NCBI GenBank assembly: GCA_947630835.1
Contig: CANRIZ010000007.1
Location: 1 to 64,000 of the forward strand
DNA: 64,000 nucleotides
Reading direction: 5' to 3'
Origin: an uncultured Clostridia bacterium
GTDB taxonomy: Bacteria > Bacillota > Clostridia > Oscillospirales > Acutalibacteraceae
Shown here: positions 52,601-60,836 of the stretch, piece by piece
Position numbering within the stretch: position 1 is the first letter of the stretch
How the letters are laid out: each line of letters opens with the position of its first letter
Program-made: the position numbers and the translations under genes
Notes under the pieces: model-generated
The model's database searches: none
What the model was told of the DNA's origin: nothing
Seen by the model: only the letters and a program-made list of their open reading frames with translations

Positions 52601-54983
52601 AGAAACATCAAGTATTTCAATTGCACCTACAATAAAGCCTGTATCAAACGAAACATATAATTATTCATTTAACTATGGCGGTACTGCGCAAAACGACGCA
52701 GTGATGGATTATAAAGAAAGCGTGGTACCGTTATATAACAGTGATGTCCCGGTCTCCATTACGGTAAGCGATAATTACTCCGGCATACGTGAAATTAAAT
52801 GGAGCGTGACCGGGCAAAATGATCAGGATAATAAAAATAATCAGAGCGGCACATTAAGCATTAATAATTTAGGCACAATGTCCGGCGATATTGATGGTTG
52901 GCATAGCGGCGGAGAGGTAAGCAATTTAATTACCACCTTGACAAAAGATATTACGGTAAGCAATAACAGCAATGACATTGTTATTCTTGTTGAACTTACA
53001 GACAGAGCCGGAAATAAGAGCTATGATTATTATGTATTGGGTATTGATAAAACCAATCCGGATATTGATGTTTCCTTAACCGGAAATGCAGTAAACGGCA
53101 AATATTTCAATACAGGCAGAACCATAACTGTAACTGTTACCGAAAGAAATTTTGATGCCGAGAAATTTGACCTTGTAATGCAAAAAAATAAAGCAGACAT
53201 TACAGTTAACGGAAGTAAGCTGAACTGGAGTAAATCGGACACTGATATTAACGCTACAGATAAAACTACATATGTAGCCACCTATAATATCTCCGAAGAG
53301 CAGGAAGGCGATTATGAATTATCGGCAAAAGCAACAGATAGAGCAAATAACAAAAATAATGCTGTAAAATATGATGGAGATGCACCTACAGATTTCATCA
53401 TTGACAGCACTAAGCCGATAATAAATGTTTCCATGACAGGAATCTCGGCAAATGAAAAGTATTTCTTTAATACCGACAGGACAGTAAAAATTATTGTAAC
53501 TGATAGGAACTTCGATCCCAACGATATTACAATCACTATAAATAACGCTGAATACAGTGTTCAGCCGAGCGATTGGCAACAGGATCAAGTCGGTCCCAAC
53601 AGAGACAATAACACTACAAATACAACTGAATTTGTTATCTCGTCAGAAGGAGATTATACTTTTGCAATTACATGCAATGACTTATCAGAAAATAATGTTG
53701 CAAAAGTTGATTATGCAACAGATGACTGCGAGAAATTTACAATTGATAAAACAGCTCCGACAGTTGTAATTTCGCAAATGATTTTCCAGTCGGCAAATAA
53801 CGGTAAAAACGAAAAAGGTGAGAAGGTTAACATTCCTATTACTGTTACTGTTTCTGATAAAAATATTGGTAACTTATATGCATCAAACGCAGTAACAGCT
53901 AAAGAAGTTACAGAGACATTAAATGTATTAAAGCTTGCTTCTTCTACAAACGATAAAACATTTACCCAGCGTTCAGCAAGCAGAGAAAAGGTAGTGTATT
54001 CTTCTGAAGATTTGAAAGAAGACGGTATATATACGTTAAACCTTAATATCCAAGATTGTGCAGGTAATGCGGCAAACGTAGTTAATTATCCTTCCTCAAA
54101 AACAAATACGGCAAACAAATCAATTAATAAGCAAACTAATTTCTTTACATTCTCTGTCAATAGAAAAGGCTCTGCTTATGGCATTGACGGCAATACTAAA
54201 AAGCTTGTCGGCACTTATTATGTACAGCATGTTCAAAACGATGTCGTTATTTACGAAACAAATGTAGATAAGCTGACAGGTGATTTGGCATCTAATATTA
54301 TAGTTAAAAAGAATGATGTGCCTATCGATGCAAAAAAATACATTACCGTTAATGAAAACAGCAATTTCAACAACTGGAAAAGATATACTTACACGATAAG
54401 TAAAGCTTTCTTTGAACCCGAGGCCACATATACTATTGATATAGCCTCTGTCGATAACGCTAAAAATGAGGGACACGCATCATTAAGAATGGAGAATGAC
54501 GACAACCTTAAATTTGTAGTAGACAGAACTATACCCACTGCAATAATAAAGGGTGTTAGTGATAAGGGGATTTATCGTAAGGATTCACAAAGGGCTACAG
54601 TAACGGTTTATGATGATGTTCTGCTTTCTAAAGTTCAGATATTTATTAATGACAAGTTAGTAGTTGATAAATATGCAAAGGATTTCGGTGACAACTTTGT
54701 TGACGGTCAATTCGTTTGGACATATGATTTTAAGGAAAGCAGAGACCCGCAGAAAATTGAGGTTAAGTGCTGGGATGCTGCGGAAAATACAAATATTGAC
54801 AAAGATAAAAATATCGGAGATTTAATTCAGGCAATAACGGTATCAACTAAAGTAACCGATGTAGCAAGAGCTTGGATAGCAAATCATGTTTTTGTTTTTG
54901 TTATTATATGCGTATTAATTATTTTTGTATTATTATTGTTATTGTTCTTAATTTTAAACAAACGGAAAAAGAAAGATAAATAG
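46602..54983 (+). CDS. Giant Ig-like-repeat surface protein with C-terminal membrane anchor
   Basis: 2793 residues from ATG 46602 (ATGGAGGAAG upstream). Signal peptide (ILPILLSIMVVVLSFPLSFVYA). Two related domains follow (about 35-205 and 215-370), each with a WWAGIKVVAP/WWVGIKAVAP core and ending YQFDWD. Then many Ig-like beta-sandwich modules of the type found in adhesins, with Y.IY.IDKAGN, DTTNPVI.I.Y and KIEISYEDV-like joints. The C-terminus is a membrane helix (IANHVFVFVIICVLIIFVLLLLLFLIL) and NKRKKKDK; there is no LPXTG motif. It is likely a fibre-like adhesin displayed at the surface, probably controlled by the local kinase/FHA set. Confidence 0.9.
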   Translation: MKRYKLSRKILPILLSIMVVVLSFPLSFVYAAEKDKLADVEAITKPSSAKINDSDKAEIEIDYNDKIELQWSEKDIPIGRNKDGWWAGIKVVAPSLSSDYSIEELKGSKYQTKYYGSSEWSENKSFWELQDSDKESEEEIERYIQMWAFINEEVLNTAIQEKAQITNEYQFDWDNDDIFEQKIVFKIDPDKVTLLKNVDGDSVKVYPSTSLGSVEALTEADKMSVSEDKTNQVVVNNNGNITLEWAQANAEIGRTGDNWWVGIKAVAPEDKDVATLKQAKYKALYNGKSEWTESKSFWDNQDSEKGSDDSGIERFIGLWLNVNQDIIDNAKSSGSMIENKYQFDWDGDGVFEQIITFSLDPNNITLDYTNFYSMDKAYPNITIDAKDENIWITDETTVISGSATDNGTESNGTVYTSGMDKVEFAKGAETAVRMDAGFEEDTNEFSFNITDEFVGDYYIFAKDKAGNEAKKSVHIKFDNKRPTINIDNPQSAFDNWQKDAIKITGKFADSLSGVAKVEYKLVEKDKESEIESIKAENAEIETEDEGKNGSFIINLEKQNFEGTVYIYAIDNAGLSSEPSKVSVKMDMDACIACILTEELPDHEWYNGQIEVLGNFTDNLSGVYSVKYSNGNGDEGDAEIKTEDEGKSGSFKFTIKEQNFDGEYEIHLLDRANNDFKTNVHVQMDNESPKFTNVRVDKDSWTNKEVTVTGEFDDNLSGVSQIKYKKSGDEEFTYVENINFEKKTFSFEITEQNYEGEYIIYCIDKAGNESEGKTFSVFMDVTPPSDVEISYTDEVFSILIDKITFGFFKGKCQVTLSSTDNLSGVNAFIYSYINNDPVSTNSTENVNDVSIDASPIDASPIDAKEVPITEIGFKENKYIATFEIPAQFRGYVTAKAIDNAGNETKNETSEKDKYTVVCDTDKPGITVEFPTANNTINGADNVKDYYNTDIDVVVKVFEENFMDGEFPEVFKTIDIQAEIVDEEGETSKKTYAINNWRREDNTDNWIGSFKLADNGDYTLTIKYTDKSGNPAEIFTKNNFTIDTVAPKIEISYEDVKSEDRAKDGYFLTRTAKIVVEEHNFDKEAFESNITAKNILGNVISETEAQKALQGKEWVESESGNVHTLTIPYTDDAIYTFNFNSLKDLAGNDYKTKEENGNQLFKKDTESPNGFTVDATMLKSDVQIITDKPFAYKLLDGITFGFIDKTEVTLIIKDATSGLQKFGYKSKGTVNSKGEAAEYNLTEGETTVTEEDGQKVYKYTFAIDTEYKDSLEVTVFDNSGNKIISQELTSDSNTYDGIIVDTTNPEISSIEYLNIKNRIDDKYFVSGDAEVVFNVNEEYFFKNYDSAASDAKNGKNILETLNTNVNLTITKDGSDYYQGSAKPAQTVSKFKAEFNETDKNIRITIPSVVDGNKNDGDFVITLVYTDFAKHSASATTDTVVIDTTNPVINIEYNTPVQDVKDSSKTVSYYNQNKSPNMVLTVNERNFHIEDFVSNITAVDVQGNESNEAKEFFADYFTNNENWIHYYEDGKYNHKIVVPIENFALNYTIDFSFIDDAKNNVVKPAVKYLTYDSIYPDIEISINSNVISKILNGITFGIFNNLVDAEVTITANDTVSGIESIVYSSSDPSGKIGSLEEKTLLVKNPFVNNVTTSGNVSVSDSNKQVTYKFVVPAEYRNGLVATVTDYSKKTVTANTIVNKNSNDNNVYDGIIKDKTDPVIDIKIDDTPNYASEKTFNSDFNYHIDVKDENSGIGKVNITLNGVPITKDANGKEISEYYSGNTIIKDFSFDINTSQLTEKAFDGVYIINVIVTDNAGNETSSSYEAYLDVFAPMITDFTFESSGNVYSGDSAVKAGADNINKTINADVQDKDIEIYNYYFEKNTYVTVHVYDYDKDGENNHTSGVKDIKLIAESATGEMVTCTPVSNSFVQTTDKGIGYSEKTFLVEGPFIGNIYAIAEDYSGNCPTNNDSKGRVLGEYKRVLSDKYEGYVNPYDTILEDAQKHTETSSISIAPTIKPVSNETYNYSFNYGGTAQNDAVMDYKESVVPLYNSDVPVSITVSDNYSGIREIKWSVTGQNDQDNKNNQSGTLSINNLGTMSGDIDGWHSGGEVSNLITTLTKDITVSNNSNDIVILVELTDRAGNKSYDYYVLGIDKTNPDIDVSLTGNAVNGKYFNTGRTITVTVTERNFDAEKFDLVMQKNKADITVNGSKLNWSKSDTDINATDKTTYVATYNISEEQEGDYELSAKATDRANNKNNAVKYDGDAPTDFIIDSTKPIINVSMTGISANEKYFFNTDRTVKIIVTDRNFDPNDITITINNAEYSVQPSDWQQDQVGPNRDNNTTNTTEFVISSEGDYTFAITCNDLSENNVAKVDYATDDCEKFTIDKTAPTVVISQMIFQSANNGKNEKGEKVNIPITVTVSDKNIGNLYASNAVTAKEVTETLNVLKLASSTNDKTFTQRSASREKVVYSSEDLKEDGIYTLNLNIQDCAGNAANVVNYPSSKTNTANKSINKQTNFFTFSVNRKGSAYGIDGNTKKLVGTYYVQHVQNDVVIYETNVDKLTGDLASNIIVKKNDVPIDAKKYITVNENSNFNNWKRYTYTISKAFFEPEATYTIDIASVDNAKNEGHASLRMENDDNLKFVVDRTIPTAIIKGVSDKGIYRKDSQRATVTVYDDVLLSKVQIFINDKLVVDKYAKDFGDNFVDGQFVWTYDFKESRDPQKIEVKCWDAAENTNIDKDKNIGDLIQAITVSTKVTDVARAWIANHVFVFVIICVLIIFVLLLLLFLILNKRKKKDK

Positions 54984-55010
54984 ATCTTTGGTTTCGTAAG
55001 TTTTAACTAA

Positions 55011-55058
55011 AAAACAGCAAATCGACTTCATTTTACAGAAGTTGATTTGCTGTTTTTA
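55011..55058 (+). terminator. Terminator after the giant surface protein gene
   Basis: 20-bp stem AAAAACAGCAAATCGACTTC/GAAGTTGATTTGCTGTTTTT with one G-T pair and 8-nt loop. The A/T ends make it bidirectional. Nothing coding is visible between it and 55191. Confidence 0.88.
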
Positions 55059-55191
55059 ATAATGAATTTTTTAAATGGGTTTATGCTGAATAAACGATAA
55101 AATCGTTTTAAAATATCATAATAAGAAAAATTTGATGATGAATATACTTTTAAAAAATTAAAGTTGCAATTGGCGACGTTCACACAAATTC

Positions 55192-57369
55192 TTATTTCAC
55201 GGTTATATTAAACTCGCGCAAATTATCGGACGATGCGCTGCAAATAAAATCCCCGTATTTGAACACGCCTTTAGCGTTTTGCGGGTATTTGAGTTTAAAA
55301 TTCACAGTATCTTTTTCCCTTATCCAGGAAACCGAAACTTCGCCGAAAACGCTTTTATAGCTTGCTCTTGCGGAATTTAACGCATCGGGGAAATGCGGCT
55401 CGATATTAACCGTATCGGCGCAGACCTTAATGCCGCAAATCTGTTCTGTAAAAAATGCGCTGATGTTGCCCCAAAAGTGGTGGTTGTGCGAGGCAAGGCC
55501 GTCCTCGTCCACATCGAAGTTTTCACACAGCGACATATTACCCTCGGCGAGCCATTGCCGGTATGACGGCGGCGTTTTGTTTGTTAAAATTTTTATAGCG
55601 GAGTCAATCTCACCGTTTTCGGAAAGCACATGGAAAAGCACTCTGCCTCCGAGTACGCCCGTTGTTATGTGATAATCGTCACGCTTTATAATATCCTTGA
55701 GCACATTGAACGCTCTGCTTTTTTCGCTGTCGTCAACAATGCCGTAATAAATGCCCATTGCCTGCGAGGTTTGGGATTCGCCCTCAAAAACGCAGCTTTC
55801 TTTATTAAACAGATTGTCGCGGATATTTGACCTCATACGCTCGGCAAAATCCCCGCAGAACCTTGCCTTTTCCGCTTCGCCTATGGCTCGGAACATCTCG
55901 GACGCCTTTTTTGCAATGTCAAACGCTTCTATACTGTCGGTTAAAATCAGCGGAGCCTTGTACGGACTTTTCGGAGCGCACCAATCGCCGAGACCTATTG
56001 AAAGCAGACCGTTTTTGTCTTTTTTTGTATCAAGGTATCGTATGTATTTAATAACGGATTCCCCGCACATTTTAAAAGCGGACAGGTCGTTTCGCTTTTG
56101 CCATATCTGATAGGGAAGTTCGGTAATTACGCTGTCCCAGGCAGGACCGTTGCCCCAATCGAAGCCCCAACCCCAGGTTGGGACGATTCCCGGCAAAGCT
56201 CCGTCCTCTCTTTGCGCCCGACATATGCAGGCAAGCCATTGCTTGTAATTTTCGACGGCGTCAAAAAACAACAGCGTATGCGAGGACGAAAGCGCCGCGT
56301 CCGCCGTCCAGCCGTTCTTTTCCCTGTGCGGACAATCCGTAGGGAAGTGGTGGAAATTTGAAAGCGTGGAGTTTAAACTCATTTTATGCAATTCGTTGAG
56401 CGTTTCGCTGTCGCAGGAAAATTCGCCCAATTCCTCTAAATCGGTATTAAATACCAAATATGTAAGCAGCTCGGGGGTCGCCTGTTCCTCGCTTATACCC
56501 TCCGCCTTTACATATCGAAAGCCGTGGTAAGTAAAAGCGGGAGCCCACTCGTTATAGCCGTCCTTGCAGATATACGTATCGCTCTGACAGTAGCGTTTTT
56601 TGCTGTGGTTAAAGGTAGTGGTATCAATGCAAAATTTACCGTCACGGAGAATTTCGGCAAACGTAAGCTTAACGGTTTGGCCCTTTTCGGCGTTCAGACT
56701 AAGTCTGCATACGCCCGACGTGTTAATGCCGAAATCATAAATATATGCGTTGCCCTCACGGAAAATGCTGACGGGCTTTAACGCCTGCCTTACGGTAATG
56801 GGACGCGCCCTTGACAATAAAGCCTTGCCGCGCGGCGTTTCCGAAAGAACCGCATTTTTCCATTTACGCTCGTTTTTGTTTGCGTCGTATATTTCGCCTA
56901 AACGCAGGTCGTCGGATAAAATATTCGATTGTGCAACCGTTACCGACTCGTCGGCTTCGTAAATTTCTTTTCTGCCGTCGATATAGGCGATTTCAACGGC
57001 AAAGGCTAACTTGGGCGCAGAACGGAACCCGGTCTTTTCAAAATCCCATATAAATCCTCCGAAAGCGTTTTGCATACCGTTGCCAAGCAGAAATTCAAAG
57101 CTGTTTTCCTCTTTCAACAGTTCGGTAATATCATAATTATCATAGAAAATTACTTGTTCGCTGTTGCTGATATACGGGCAAAGTCTGCCCTTTGTAATAT
57201 TTTCCCCGTTAAGGAACAGCTCGTAAAAGCCGAGCCCGCAGACGGTAATCTCCGCTTTTTCAACTTTGCCGGAAACAGAAATTTTTTTCAAAAACAGTGG
57301 CGCAGGAACTCTCCTGTTTAAAGTGCTGTATTTTTTGCCGGCGCAGATAAATTTTTTTGAAAATATCAT
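55192..57369 (-). CDS. Alpha-L-rhamnosidase (GH78)
   Basis: 725 residues on the minus strand. N-terminal beta domains with GLGFYELFLNGENITKGRLCPYIS, then GEIYDANKNERKW and the catalytic (alpha/alpha)6 domain with FHHFPTDCPHREKNGWTADAALS, where the conserved acidic residues of GH78 lie, and WGWGFDWGNGPAWDSVI. No signal peptide, so it is probably intracellular, acting on imported rhamnosides. Start ATG 57369 has a weak site (AAGGGGAAAAC). Confidence 0.9.
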   Translation of the reverse strand: MIFSKKFICAGKKYSTLNRRVPAPLFLKKISVSGKVEKAEITVCGLGFYELFLNGENITKGRLCPYISNSEQVIFYDNYDITELLKEENSFEFLLGNGMQNAFGGFIWDFEKTGFRSAPKLAFAVEIAYIDGRKEIYEADESVTVAQSNILSDDLRLGEIYDANKNERKWKNAVLSETPRGKALLSRARPITVRQALKPVSIFREGNAYIYDFGINTSGVCRLSLNAEKGQTVKLTFAEILRDGKFCIDTTTFNHSKKRYCQSDTYICKDGYNEWAPAFTYHGFRYVKAEGISEEQATPELLTYLVFNTDLEELGEFSCDSETLNELHKMSLNSTLSNFHHFPTDCPHREKNGWTADAALSSSHTLLFFDAVENYKQWLACICRAQREDGALPGIVPTWGWGFDWGNGPAWDSVITELPYQIWQKRNDLSAFKMCGESVIKYIRYLDTKKDKNGLLSIGLGDWCAPKSPYKAPLILTDSIEAFDIAKKASEMFRAIGEAEKARFCGDFAERMRSNIRDNLFNKESCVFEGESQTSQAMGIYYGIVDDSEKSRAFNVLKDIIKRDDYHITTGVLGGRVLFHVLSENGEIDSAIKILTNKTPPSYRQWLAEGNMSLCENFDVDEDGLASHNHHFWGNISAFFTEQICGIKVCADTVNIEPHFPDALNSARASYKSVFGEVSVSWIREKDTVNFKLKYPQNAKGVFKYGDFICSASSDNLREFNITVK

Positions 57370-57404
57370 AAAGTTTTCCCCTTGCTTTAAGAAGGCAAAA
57401 AATC

Positions 57405-57851
57405 TTACAAAAATGAAACGAATAATTGTATAAAAGCCGTTTTATCTTTCCTGTTATATCCCGCATTTTCATAAAATTTGAGGGTGTCCTCATTTTTTGA
57501 ACCCGTTAACAGCATCATCTTGCAGCAATTCTCATTTTGGGCAATTTCCTTTGCAAAATTCAAACAAGCCGTTGCGAAGCCCTTTTTTCTGTGAGCCTTG
57601 TCGGTGATAACATTTTCAATCAGGGCATACGGGCGCTGTTCATGCGTAAGATTCGGAATAATGACGCATACGCAGGAGGATATTATACTACCGTTTTCTT
57701 GGGCTACAATTATATGATGATTTTTATCGTTTAATATACTTTTCCAAATATCGGCCGTTTTTCCGTCCTTTTCGGGAAAAGGGTTGTCGTGCAGCTGCAT
57801 ATAAAGCCGCAAAAGTCCGTCAAAATCATTCTCAGTAATTTCCCGTATCAC
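57405..57851 (-). CDS. GNAT-family N-acetyltransferase
   Basis: 148 residues from GTG 57851, which has AAAGGAGGAACTATA directly upstream; the longer ATG frame overlaps the small gene before it. The acetyl-CoA site is seen as IENVITDKAHRKKGFATACLNFA, followed by the MLLTGSKNEDTLKFYENAGY end typical for GNAT. Substrate unknown. Lies after a 46-codon ORF. Confidence 0.88.
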   Translation of the reverse strand: MIREITENDFDGLLRLYMQLHDNPFPEKDGKTADIWKSILNDKNHHIIVAQENGSIISSCVCVIIPNLTHEQRPYALIENVITDKAHRKKGFATACLNFAKEIAQNENCCKMMLLTGSKNEDTLKFYENAGYNRKDKTAFIQLFVSFL

Positions 57852-57864
57852 TATAGTTCCTCCT

Positions 57865-58005
57865 TTAAATACAGTTGTTACTTCCGCACATTTGCTGATA
57901 ATCAAGGCTTTCCGTAAGCATTAAAATTCTTTGCGAACAGTCATATTCGCGTCCCGTAATAGGATTTATATTGTTTTCGGATAACTTATCAACTCGATAA
58001 ATCAT
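57865..58005 (-). CDS. Small protein (46 aa) upstream of the acetyltransferase
   Basis: ATG 58005 is preceded by AAGGAAGATTTTA. The product begins MIYRVDKLSENNINPITGRE, contains YDCSQRILMLTESLDYQQMCG and ends before the acetyltransferase GTG, 13 bp on. Two cysteines and no membrane segment. It may be a small partner or a leader ORF of the acetyltransferase; function unknown. Confidence 0.5.
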   Translation of the reverse strand: MIYRVDKLSENNINPITGREYDCSQRILMLTESLDYQQMCGSNNCI

Positions 58006-58080
58006 TTTAAAATCTTCCTTATGTCAAGTTCAAAGCCTTTACATTCCTTTTTCGTATTCTGCCGAGCGGAAGTTTGGAAT

Positions 58081-58602
58081 TTACTTTTCAAACAATCCCT
58101 CCGCTATGAGCAATTCAAGGACTCGGGCTTCACGCTCAAACATCGCCTGATCATACGGGCTTTGCGTCACATTGCGGTTTTTCTTAATTGCGACATTCGG
58201 TTCAACATATTCTAAGGTATAATCTTCATTTGCCTCATAATCGTCGAGCTCCTGTGTGCCGACCTCATCTGCCGTTTCGCAAAGATAGTAATAGTTGTCC
58301 TGAATAAAGCGCTCCGTTTCGGACATACAACTTTTTTCAATTCTATGCACATATCCGTACTCTTTGACCGTATCGGGCTTTACGATTAAACCCGATTCTT
58401 CACGGGTTTCCCTGATCATTGCGTCAACGGGACTCTCTCCGTCCTCAATCCCTCCGCCCGGGAACTTGTAGTAATCATATTTAACGCTGTGAACCATTGC
58501 GACCCTTTTGCCCTTGATAATGACGCTCCTCGCCGAGTTGCGGACAAATGAATGTGTGCATTTATCATAGTCCTTTTTGTCCATTTCAAACAGCAATCTC
58601 AT
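58081..58602 (-). CDS. Nudix hydrolase
   Basis: 173 residues from ATG 58602 (CACGGAGGTTACT). The Nudix box is complete: GGGIEDGESPVDAMIRETREESGL. It hydrolyses nucleoside diphosphate-linked substrates. The C-terminus is acidic followed by a basic helix (EREARVLELLIAEGLFEK). The substrate cannot be told. Confidence 0.9.
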   Translation of the reverse strand: MRLLFEMDKKDYDKCTHSFVRNSARSVIIKGKRVAMVHSVKYDYYKFPGGGIEDGESPVDAMIRETREESGLIVKPDTVKEYGYVHRIEKSCMSETERFIQDNYYYLCETADEVGTQELDDYEANEDYTLEYVEPNVAIKKNRNVTQSPYDQAMFEREARVLELLIAEGLFEK

Positions 58603-58716
58603 AGTAACCTCCGTGTAGTAAACGGCGATTTGGCAGGGATTTATAAATGCTCTGCCATTTACCGCCTTATGCGTTCGCATTTATTTAAAACCGAAATTCC
58701 TTTTTTTTAATTAATT

Positions 58717-59790
58717 TTACCGTATTGTTCCTCCGCCGACGACAATGTCGCCGTCATAGAAGACTACCGCCTGTCCTTTGGTTATTGCCCTTTGCGGTTC
58801 GTCAAAGAGTACCTCGGCTTCGTCCGTATCGGTCTGCGTGAGAGTCGCCCATTGTTCGCTCTGACGGTAACGGATTTTTGCCTTTACTCGTATGGGACGT
58901 TCTATTTTATCGACTGAAATCAGATTGAGGTCGGTCGCGGTAAGAGAGCGGGAATAGAGCGCCTCGTTTCCACCGAGGGTGACGGTGTTCGCGACAGGGT
59001 CGATTTTCGTGACATAGAGGGGAGCGGCGGCAGAAACGCCAAGCCCACGTCGCTGACCGACGGTATAGCGGATAATGCCGCCGTGCCGTCCTATGATATT
59101 ACCGCTTTCGTCAATAAAATCCCCGGGCGGATAGCTTTTGCCGGTATATCCCTCTATAAATTCCGAATATTTGCCGTTCGGGACAAAACATATATCCTGA
59201 CTGTCGTGTTTTTTCGCATTTTCAAAACCCTGTTGCGCGGCAATTTCCCGTACCTGAGCCTTGCGGTATTCCCCCAATGGAAAGAGGGTGTGCGCCAACT
59301 GCTCCTGCGTCATAGAATACAGAACATAGCTTTGATCCTTTGTGCTGTCGAGCGCCTTTTTGAGAAGGTAACGACCGCTTGTTTTGTCTTTGTCAATGCG
59401 TGCGTAATGCCCGGTTACCACATAGTCGTAGTCCAGCTCCATTGCCCGATGATAGAGCTTATCGAATTTAAGAAAACGGTTGCAGTCGATACAGGGATTG
59501 GGAGTTGCGCCGTTTTCGTATGCGGCGACAAAGCGATCCATCACCTTTTCCCGAAACCTGTCGGAAAAATTAAAAACATAATGCAAAATTCCTATTTGAT
59601 AAGCGACGCTTCTTGCGTCCTCAACGTCTTCCAGAGAACAGCAGGTATGTCCCTGCGACAGCCCGATATCCTCATTGTGATATAGCTTCATGGTCGCCCC
59701 GATACACTCAAAACCTCGCTCCTTCATCAGAAAAGCCGCAACACTTGAATCTACGCCTCCGCTCATGGCAATAATGGCCTTTTTACTCAT
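58717..59790 (-). CDS. mnmA: tRNA-specific 2-thiouridylase MnmA
   Basis: 357 residues from ATG 59790. PP-loop AIIAMSGGVDSSVAAFL, catalytic Cys in NPCIDCNRFLKF and HDSQDICFVPNG. Makes the s2 group at wobble uridine 34 in tRNA for Lys, Glu and Gln. The start overlaps the HydE stop by four bases (ATGA at 59790), so the two are translationally coupled, an uncommon pairing. Confidence 0.95.
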   Translation of the reverse strand: MSKKAIIAMSGGVDSSVAAFLMKERGFECIGATMKLYHNEDIGLSQGHTCCSLEDVEDARSVAYQIGILHYVFNFSDRFREKVMDRFVAAYENGATPNPCIDCNRFLKFDKLYHRAMELDYDYVVTGHYARIDKDKTSGRYLLKKALDSTKDQSYVLYSMTQEQLAHTLFPLGEYRKAQVREIAAQQGFENAKKHDSQDICFVPNGKYSEFIEGYTGKSYPPGDFIDESGNIIGRHGGIIRYTVGQRRGLGVSAAAPLYVTKIDPVANTVTLGGNEALYSRSLTATDLNLISVDKIERPIRVKAKIRYRQSEQWATLTQTDTDEAEVLFDEPQRAITKGQAVVFYDGDIVVGGGTIR

Positions 59791-60836
59791 AACATATGCT
59801 CCTTTTTGGCGTTTCCTATTGCTGTTACCACGCGGTATCCGGCGGCGGCAACCCGACGTTCCAGACAGCTGCGGCACTGTGCCGCTTCTTCGCCGGTGCA
59901 GATTTTATTTTCATACAGCTCATAGAGCTTCCGCACACGGACGGGTGAGAGATTAGGCATTACCACGTTTGCGCCCGCTTTAAGTCCCAGCTCGCGGCCC
60001 TGCGGATGGATGGTTCCCAGCGCGGTCGTTGCCGGAATCAAGGCATACGGGAACATAAGCCTCAAAACGGAGATAAGCCTCAGCGTTAAGGTCAGCGAGC
60101 CGCTTTGAAACGAGGCGAACGGCGTTTCTTTATGGGTAATATACGGCCCTATCCCAATCATATCCGGCTTGAGTTCTTGCAGAAACCGAAGATCCTCTAT
60201 AATACAGTCAACGGTTTGATAGGGAGAACCCACCATAAAACCCGAACCTACTTGGTATCCTATATCCTTTAAATCATAAAGACAGCGTTTTCGGTTAGTT
60301 AAGCTCATACTTTCGGGGTGCAGTTTTCGGTAATGCGCGTCGTTTGCCGTTTCATGGCGCAGAAGATAGCGGTTCGCGCCCGCGTCAAAATAGGCTTTGT
60401 AGCTTTCCCTCGGCTTTTCGCCAAGCGACAGCGTAATAGCGCAGTCGGGAAAACGGGAGCGTATTTCGGACACGATTTCGCAGAGCAGAGAGTCCGTAAA
60501 AAACGGATCTTCGCCGCTTTGCAGAACAAAGGTACGAAAGCCGAGTCCATACCCTTCCACGCAGCAATCGAGAATTTCCTCCTTGCTCAGCCGATAACGG
60601 ACGGCGTTTTGGTTTCCGGCGCGGATGCCGCAGTAGAAACAATTGTTTTTGCAAAAGTTAGAAAACTCGATAAGACCGCGCAGGTAAACCTCGTCTGCGT
60701 AAATTTCCCGACGCTTACGGTCCGCCGCGGCGGTTAGGGAGGAATCCCATTTTTCGCTTTGCAAAAGCAATTTTAATGACGCTTCGGGCAAGTCGCGTTC
60801 AATATTCAGTTGAAGTACCGGATTAAAATCGTTCAT
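59787..60836 (-). CDS. hydE: [FeFe] hydrogenase maturase HydE (radical SAM)
   Basis: 349 residues from ATG 60836 (GTGAGGAAAACT). Radical SAM cluster motif CKNNCFYC (CxxxCxxC) after YLRGLIEFSNF, then GIRAGNQNAVRYRLSKEEIL and LQSGEDPFF, YLLRHETAN and GVG-type barrel elements typical of HydE. Likely makes part of the H-cluster of [FeFe] hydrogenase. HydF and HydG are not in the window. Overlaps genes on both sides. Confidence 0.92.
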   Translation of the reverse strand: MNDFNPVLQLNIERDLPEASLKLLLQSEKWDSSLTAAADRKRREIYADEVYLRGLIEFSNFCKNNCFYCGIRAGNQNAVRYRLSKEEILDCCVEGYGLGFRTFVLQSGEDPFFTDSLLCEIVSEIRSRFPDCAITLSLGEKPRESYKAYFDAGANRYLLRHETANDAHYRKLHPESMSLTNRKRCLYDLKDIGYQVGSGFMVGSPYQTVDCIIEDLRFLQELKPDMIGIGPYITHKETPFASFQSGSLTLTLRLISVLRLMFPYALIPATTALGTIHPQGRELGLKAGANVVMPNLSPVRVRKLYELYENKICTGEEAAQCRSCLERRVAAAGYRVVTAIGNAKKEHML

